Source of the DNA: UBA6168 sp964573725 | GTDB taxonomy: Bacteria; Bacteroidota; Bacteroidia; Chitinophagales; Saprospiraceae | Direction of reading: 5' to 3' | DNA: 20,540 nucleotides | Assembly (NCBI GenBank): GCA_964573725.1 | Contig: CAZNLJ010000062.1 | Coordinates: forward strand, 1 to 20,540 | Shown here: positions 16,687-20,540 of the stretch, in pieces | Layout: each line of letters opens with the position of its first letter | Position numbering within the stretch: the first letter of the stretch is position 1 | Notes under the pieces: generated by a model | Database searches by the model: none | What the model was told of the DNA's origin: nothing | Seen by the model: the letters and a program-made list of their open reading frames with translations, nothing else | Position numbers and translations under genes: made by a program

Positions 16687-17898
16687 ATGAAAAACCTTTA
16701 TCTCGCATTCGCCTGTTGCCTGCTTTCCGTTGCGGCCGCCGCACAGGAATCCAACAGCATCTCCCTGCAGGGTACCTGCCTGAATCCGGCAGCCGGTACC
16801 ATTAGCTTCGTATTCGACCTGAGCCTGAATTGCCCGGAAGCGGACCCGAACGGCATCCTGCCCGGCAGGGCGGAGATGGGCTTCCATTCCGGCGCCAACG
16901 ATTGGTCCACCGTCGTCAACTGGGATGCCGCCAACGCCGTCACCCTCACCAACAACGGCAACGACTCCTTCCTGGTCACCATCCATACGCTGGACTATTG
17001 GGGGGTCGCCCTCGAAGACCTCTCGAATGTCAAGATGGTTGTCAACGACGGTATCGCCAACCCGGCCGACCCCTGGTCCGTCGCCCTCCGCGACTCGCTG
17101 AACGGGGGCTTCGGCGGGGACGAACCCTGCTCGGACCTGCGGCTCATCATCTCCGAAACGCCGACCTGCGCAGACCTCAACCAGGAATCCAGCCTCGCCC
17201 TCTTCTCGGATGCCGCCGACGCCAATTCCTGCCTCGATGCCGACAACGGCCAGTTGAAAATTGAACTCGACTACGCCCTCGCCTGCCCGGAAGGCGACCC
17301 CACCATGGCCCTCGCCGCCGCCTCCGCCCTGGGTTTCCACTCCGGCGCCAACGACTGGGCACAAGTGGTCGGCTGGGATGCCCCCGGGGCCGTCCAGCTC
17401 GCCAGCGACGGAAACGGCAACTTCACCGCCGCCATCGACCTGGCCGCTTATTACGGTATCCCCGCAGCCGAGGTCACCAACATCAAATTCGTCGCGAACA
17501 ACGGACCGGATAACCCGGCCGACCCCTGGTCCGTCGCTTTCCGCGACCCCCGGAACGGAGGGTTCGGCGGCAACGAACCTTGCTCCGACCTGGTGCTCAT
17601 CCTCGCGGAAGTGCCCGCCTGCCAAGTCTCCGATACCCGGCATGCCGCCCCGACACCCAGCCTGCATATCGCTCCGAACCCCTTCGACGAGGAAACGCTG
17701 CTGACCTTCGACAACCCGAACCGGACCGCGCTCCACCTGTCCGTCCTCAACCTGGCCGGACAACAGGTGCTGTCCGTCCCCGGAATCACAGGCCAATCGC
17801 TGCGCCTCCGACGGGACGGTTGGCCCGCCGGCCTGTATTTCGCCAACCTGACCGATGAACAGGGTCGTTTCACCACCGTCAAACTGGTCGTCCGCTAA
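16687..17898 (+). CDS. Secreted two-domain protein with T9SS type A C-terminal domain; candidate surface glycan-binding protein
   Basis: A 403-residue protein of no family I can name. Layout: signal peptide (~1-20, ending AAAQ); two homologous domains (~27-161 and ~177-312), offset by about 151 residues; and a type A T9SS sorting domain (~325-403) with IAPNPFDEETLLTF and AGLYFANLTDEQGR. Both domains share a GFHSGANDW motif, a V-x-WDA strand, a D-x-x-YWG or A-x-YYG loop, NPADPWSVAxRD, NGGFGG(D/N)EPCSDL, and Cys at equivalent ends. The aromatic, Asp and Gly pattern is reminiscent of carbohydrate-binding modules. Position, 23 bp after the CRTAC1-like gene and two genes downstream of susD, is where SusE/SusF-type binding proteins usually lie. 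The binding role is inferred. The start was chosen at the signal peptide; the frame is open upstream into the previous gene. Confidence 0.85.
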   Translation: MKNLYLAFACCLLSVAAAAQESNSISLQGTCLNPAAGTISFVFDLSLNCPEADPNGILPGRAEMGFHSGANDWSTVVNWDAANAVTLTNNGNDSFLVTIHTLDYWGVALEDLSNVKMVVNDGIANPADPWSVALRDSLNGGFGGDEPCSDLRLIISETPTCADLNQESSLALFSDAADANSCLDADNGQLKIELDYALACPEGDPTMALAAASALGFHSGANDWAQVVGWDAPGAVQLASDGNGNFTAAIDLAAYYGIPAAEVTNIKFVANNGPDNPADPWSVAFRDPRNGGFGGNEPCSDLVLILAEVPACQVSDTRHAAPTPSLHIAPNPFDEETLLTFDNPNRTALHLSVLNLAGQQVLSVPGITGQSLRLRRDGWPAGLYFANLTDEQGRFTTVKLVVR

Positions 17899-17920
17899 GC
17901 TTTACCCGTTTTTTTCACCC

Positions 17921-17963
17921 GGGCGGGCAGACGGCAGGAATCCGCCGGCCCGCCCCACTTTTT
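17921..17963 (+). terminator. Probable rho-independent terminator between the two-domain protein and GH43 genes
   Basis: GGGCGGGC (17921-17928) pairs perfectly with GCCCGCCC (17948-17955); an inner CGGC/GCCG helix (17932-17935 and 17944-17947) stacks above a 3-nt bulge. Five T follow at 17959-17963. It lies 23 nt past the stop of the two-domain protein gene, and its T-run ends only 7 nt before the GH43 ATG. It should end or attenuate the susCD transcript. Confidence 0.55.
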
Positions 17964-17970
17964 CCCTGTC

Positions 17971-19676
17971 ATGCCCTTTCTCCGCTTCCTGCTATTCGCA
18001 CTTCCCTTTGCCGCCGTGGCGCAAGTCCGTTCCTTCTCCAACCCCATCCTCCCGGGCGGATACCCCGACCCCTCGATCTGCCGGGTCGGCGATGACTTCT
18101 ACCTCGTCAACTCCTCCTTCGAATACTTTCCCGGCCTGCCCATCCATCACTCCAAAGACCTCGTCAACTGGGAGCACATCGGATACGCCCTCCACCGGAC
18201 GGAACAATGCACCGGTGCCGTCAACCTCACGGACGTCCAACAGGACGGCGGCATCCATGCCCCGTCCCTCCGCTACCACGAGGGCCTTTTCTACCTCATC
18301 GTGACGAACGTGTACAGTCCGACGGACAAATCCCTGCCGGCCGAGATGGTCAATTTCATCCTGACCGCCGAGGATCCCGCCGGCCCCTGGTCGGAGCCCC
18401 ATGTCATCGACGGAGCCCCGGGTATCGATCCGGATCTCTTTTTCGACGACGACGGAAGTGCCTGGTTCGTCGGAACCCATGATGTCGGCCAACCCGACCA
18501 AAACGGCATCGGCGAAATCTGGGTGCAACCCCTCGACCTGGCGAACTGGCGGCTGACCGGAAAACGGACCTCGGTCTGGCGGGGTGCCTGTGGCGGCTGC
18601 TGCGTGGAAGGCCCGCATATCTACCGGGAAAACGGCCTGTATTACCTGCTGGTGGCGGAAGGAGGGACGGGGCTCAATCATGCCGTCATGGTGGCCGCCG
18701 GTACCCGGGTCACGGGCCCCTACGAATCCTGCCCCCGCAATCCCATCCTGACCGCCCGACACCTGTCCCGCGGATTCTGGGTACAAAACATCGGTCATGC
18801 CGACCTTGTCAAGCTTGCGGACGGCCGATGGTACCTGGTCGCCCTCGGTGTCCGCAACGAGGTCGACGGCACCACCAACATGGGCCGGGAGACCCACCTC
18901 GTCCCCGTCGCCTGGGAACCGGCCACCATCCGCTGGGAAGAAACCAGCCCCGGCACCTGGGAACCGCTGGAATACCTGTGGCCGGTCTGCGCCCCGGAAA
19001 CCGGCCGGGTGGAACGACGCACCGAACTGCCCTTCCCCGACCGCCCGCAGGACCGGCCGGAGGGCTTCCACGACGCTTTCGATGAGGACCGGCTGCACCC
19101 CCGATGGAATTTCCGACGTGTCCCGAAGGAAGGGGTCTTCTCCCTGCAGGCGGCCGCTGGCCGACTGCGGCTGTCCCTCCCACCCGATACGATACTTTCC
19201 AACTGCGGAAACGCTACGGATTCATCGGCTTCCGACAGCAACACAGCGACTTCGATTACCGCGTGAACATGACGTTCGCCCCCGCGGGCGAAAAAGCCGA
19301 GTCCGGCATCGCCGTCGTCCAGCAGGATGATTTCCACCTGCGCTTCACCCTCATCCGGGAAGAAGGCCGGCCCGTCCTCCAACTGGTCCTGAAAGACGGC
19401 AGCCAGGCTCCCCTAACCATCCGACGGGATACCCTGCCGACTTACCAGGACAAGATCGTCCTCCGGATTACCGCCGGTCAAGGCCGCTACCAATACACCT
19501 ATTCCCTCGATGAGGGCGTCTCCTTCGTCCCTTTCGCGGAAACCGCCGACAACCTGATGCTTTGCCGGGGCTATATCGGCGCCCAGCTCGGTATCTATGC
19601 CTCCGCCAACGGACTTGCATCCACCGATGTCGCCGACTTCGAGGAGGTATGGTACCAAGGCTTCCCCCGCGAATGA
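17971..19676 (+). CDS. GH43 family glycosidase (beta-xylosidase/alpha-L-arabinofuranosidase type), frameshifted
   Basis: A periplasmic or secreted exo-enzyme that would release xylose or arabinose from oligosaccharides. Seen: a signal peptide (~1-18, ending AVAQ); a GH43 five-bladed propeller with the catalytic base Asp33 in YPDPS, the pKa-tuning Asp153 in GIDPDLF, the acid Glu213 in CVEGPH, and NSSFEYFPGLPIHHSKDLVNW, typical of GH43 xylosidases; His276 in NIGHADLV; and a C-terminal beta-sandwich of the GH43_C2 type (~350-566) with RYGFIGFRQQHSDFDY. The first frame stops at 19266, and the rest of the C-terminal domain continues in another frame to 19676. Deleting one copy of the GATAC pair at 19186-19195 restores PDTFQLRKRYGFIGF and a 566-residue protein. 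The catalytic domain is complete before the break. There is no T9SS tail. A terminator lies just upstream, so it may need its own promoter or readthrough. Confidence 0.9.
19186..19195 (+). other. 5-bp tandem duplication (GATACGATAC) causing the GH43 frameshift
   Basis: Two adjacent GATAC copies, 19186-19190 and 19191-19195, lie exactly where the reading frame changes from the catalytic part to the C-terminal domain. With one copy the codons read CCC GAT ACT TTC CAA CTG CGG, joining the two frames seamlessly. Confidence 0.8.
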
Positions 19677-19979
19677 GGGAGTTCCGCCGGTTGACCAGGC
19701 CGCAAGGGGATTGTTAGGACAGTAGCTCTAACACGGGCAAAGTTTAGTGTCGGAATAATTTGTGACGAAGAAATTGAAGGATTACCAGTATATCAACAAA
19801 CTTCCAGCGGACTTGGTCAAAGGCCACTCTTTCAAGTGCACAAGTGCACAAGATCGACCAAGCTGAAAATCTCCGAAGTTGTGCACCGTAAGTGATAGAT
19901 TATCAACGCGCCAACCCCAAGTGCACAAGATGCACAAGTAAATTTCCTGCAATACTTCCTTATGATTATTGTAAGCGAC
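19677..19979. other. Intergenic compositional boundary between GH43 and PIN genes
   Basis: A 303-bp stretch in which base composition changes from GC-rich to AT-rich at about 19710-19740. A 6-bp hairpin (TGTTAG at 19712-19717, CTAACA at 19728-19733) lies 36 nt past the GH43 stop, without a T-run. The right part contains GTGCAC-centred repeats, annotated separately. Both flanking genes end here (convergent), so no promoter is required. No gene is seen. Confidence 0.5.
19833..19938. repeat. Cluster of GTGCACAAG short repeats
   Basis: GTGCACAAG occurs at 19836-19844, 19844-19852 and 19921-19929, with a variant ATGCACAAG at 19930-19938 and an inverted copy (TTGTGCACC) at 19880-19888. The cores are GTGCAC palindromes. 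A flanking inverted repeat, CTTGGTC (19812-19818) and GACCAAG (19856-19862), brackets the first pair. The cluster lies just beyond the 3' end of the PIN gene. Function unknown: possibly a protein-binding array or the edge of an inserted segment. Confidence 0.55.
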
Positions 19980-20474
19980 TCAGATGTCTGCAAACAGTTC
20001 GCCGAAGAACTGATTAGGAGGGGTTCTAAGGTCAAGGTAATCAAAGGAGAGCAATCCATTCTCCTTCATTAGCTGATATACTTTCTCACAATTATCATCT
20101 CTGGCAATAAACAGATCAGTATTGATTTCTTCAGCCTGGGCAAGGATCTTGGTATCATTGGGAATTACTACCCGGTTCTCCAATTCTATCACCCCTTTCC
20201 TTTTATTTTCAAAGGCTACCATTGCTAAAGCAGCCGCTCTTTCAGCATGGTTGAGATTGAATGGAAGGACAGTGACATATTTGTAAGGGAGTTTTTTGAT
20301 TGCCCCACCTGTGCCGAATTCGGCTGCTACGATGGTAGAAAGGAACAACTCACAATCATTCTCCCTAAACCTTCGCCAGTAGGTCTTGGCATTTTCATAG
20401 TCAGGGTCATCCGTTTTGTAGAGACGGATGAAGAAGCTTGTATCAAAAAAGACTTTTTTTAGTTTATCCGTCAT
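19980..20474 (-). CDS. PIN-domain ribonuclease, VapC-like toxin
   Basis: A 164-residue PIN-domain protein, most likely the RNA-cleaving toxin of a type II toxin-antitoxin pair. The four acidic metal ligands expected of the fold can be placed: Asp11 in VFFDTSFFIRL, Glu52 in TIVAAEFG, Asp107 in IPNDTKILAQAEE, and Asp126 or Asp127 in LFIARDDN. It is slightly longer than the common 130-145-residue VapC. The gene is clearly AT-richer than everything to its left, consistent with horizontal acquisition. Its ATG overlaps the stop of an upstream minus-strand frame by 11 bp, the usual antitoxin-toxin arrangement. A solitary PIN nuclease is the alternative if that frame proves unrelated. Confidence 0.82.
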   Translation of the reverse strand: MTDKLKKVFFDTSFFIRLYKTDDPDYENAKTYWRRFRENDCELFLSTIVAAEFGTGGAIKKLPYKYVTVLPFNLNHAERAAALAMVAFENKRKGVIELENRVVIPNDTKILAQAEEINTDLFIARDDNCEKVYQLMKENGLLSFDYLDLRTPPNQFFGELFADI

Positions 20475-20540
20475 ACCCCCTGATCTTCTTTAGCCATTGG
20501 TCAGGATCTCCAATTTTATCCATGTATGGCTTAGATTCTG
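20464..20540 (-). CDS. 3' end of a probable antitoxin gene (partial, runs off the window)
   Basis: On the minus strand one frame stays open from the window edge to a TAA at 20464-20466. It encodes about 24 residues, including PYMDKIGDPDQWLKKIRGYDG. The stop overlaps the PIN start (ATG at 20472-20474) by 11 bp, so translation would be coupled. In such operons the upstream gene is normally the antitoxin and its C-terminus binds the toxin. The fragment is too short to assign a family. Confidence 0.55.
   Translation of the reverse strand, partial: ESKPYMDKIGDPDQWLKKIRGYDG

Noticed and set aside
19833..19938. GTGCACAAG copies considered as a CRISPR array or replication iterons
   Set aside because: Too few, too short and irregularly spaced, with no neighbouring cas or replication genes in the window.

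Overview
The window comes from a GC-rich member of the Bacteroidota, most likely a Saprospirales/Lewinella-like lineage (inference). The evidence is a SusC/SusD pair, a FecI/FecR-type sigma/anti-sigma pair, three type IX secretion (T9SS) C-terminal sorting domains (one type B, two type A), SprB-like repeats, one TAnnTTTG promoter box and a lack of Shine-Dalgarno sequences. Codon third positions are strongly C/G biased up to about 19.7 kb. The last ~0.8 kb is clearly AT-richer and holds a toxin-antitoxin-like pair.

Layout. 0.2-1.1 kb (minus): secreted alpha/beta-hydrolase (carbohydrate-esterase type). 1.4-5.6 kb (plus): 1386-residue T9SS type B surface protein with SprB-like and Ig-like domains flanking eleven gapless 41-residue repeats, each with a conserved cysteine pair. 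5.7-7.4 kb (plus): lipoprotein sulfatase. 7.8-9.8 kb (plus): ECF sigma factor and FecR-like anti-sigma factor, separated by a structured 518-bp spacer. 9.9-17.9 kb (plus): STN-containing SusC transporter, SusD lipoprotein, a CRTAC1-like FG-GAP/ASPIC-UnbV protein overlapping the susD end, and a secreted protein made of two copies of an unfamiliar ~135-residue domain. 18.0-19.7 kb (plus): GH43 glycosidase. 20.0-20.5 kb (minus): PIN-domain toxin and the 3' end of its probable antitoxin gene.

How it works together (inference). The 7.8-19.7 kb block reads as a polysaccharide utilisation locus. SusD and one or both T9SS-exported proteins would hold glycan at the surface. SusC would import oligosaccharide and signal through its STN domain to FecR and the sigma factor. 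GH43 would trim beta-xylosyl or alpha-arabinosyl residues. The esterase and sulfatase nearby suggest a decorated (acetylated and/or sulfated) substrate.

Main anomaly. Two core genes of this locus are broken as written. susC has an in-frame TGA just after its signal peptide and a one-base frameshift near its 3' end. The GH43 gene has a frameshift that is exactly explained by a 5-bp tandem duplication (GATACGATAC). Neighbouring genes are intact. This is either recent erosion of the locus, reversible on/off variation, or assembly error; raw reads would decide.
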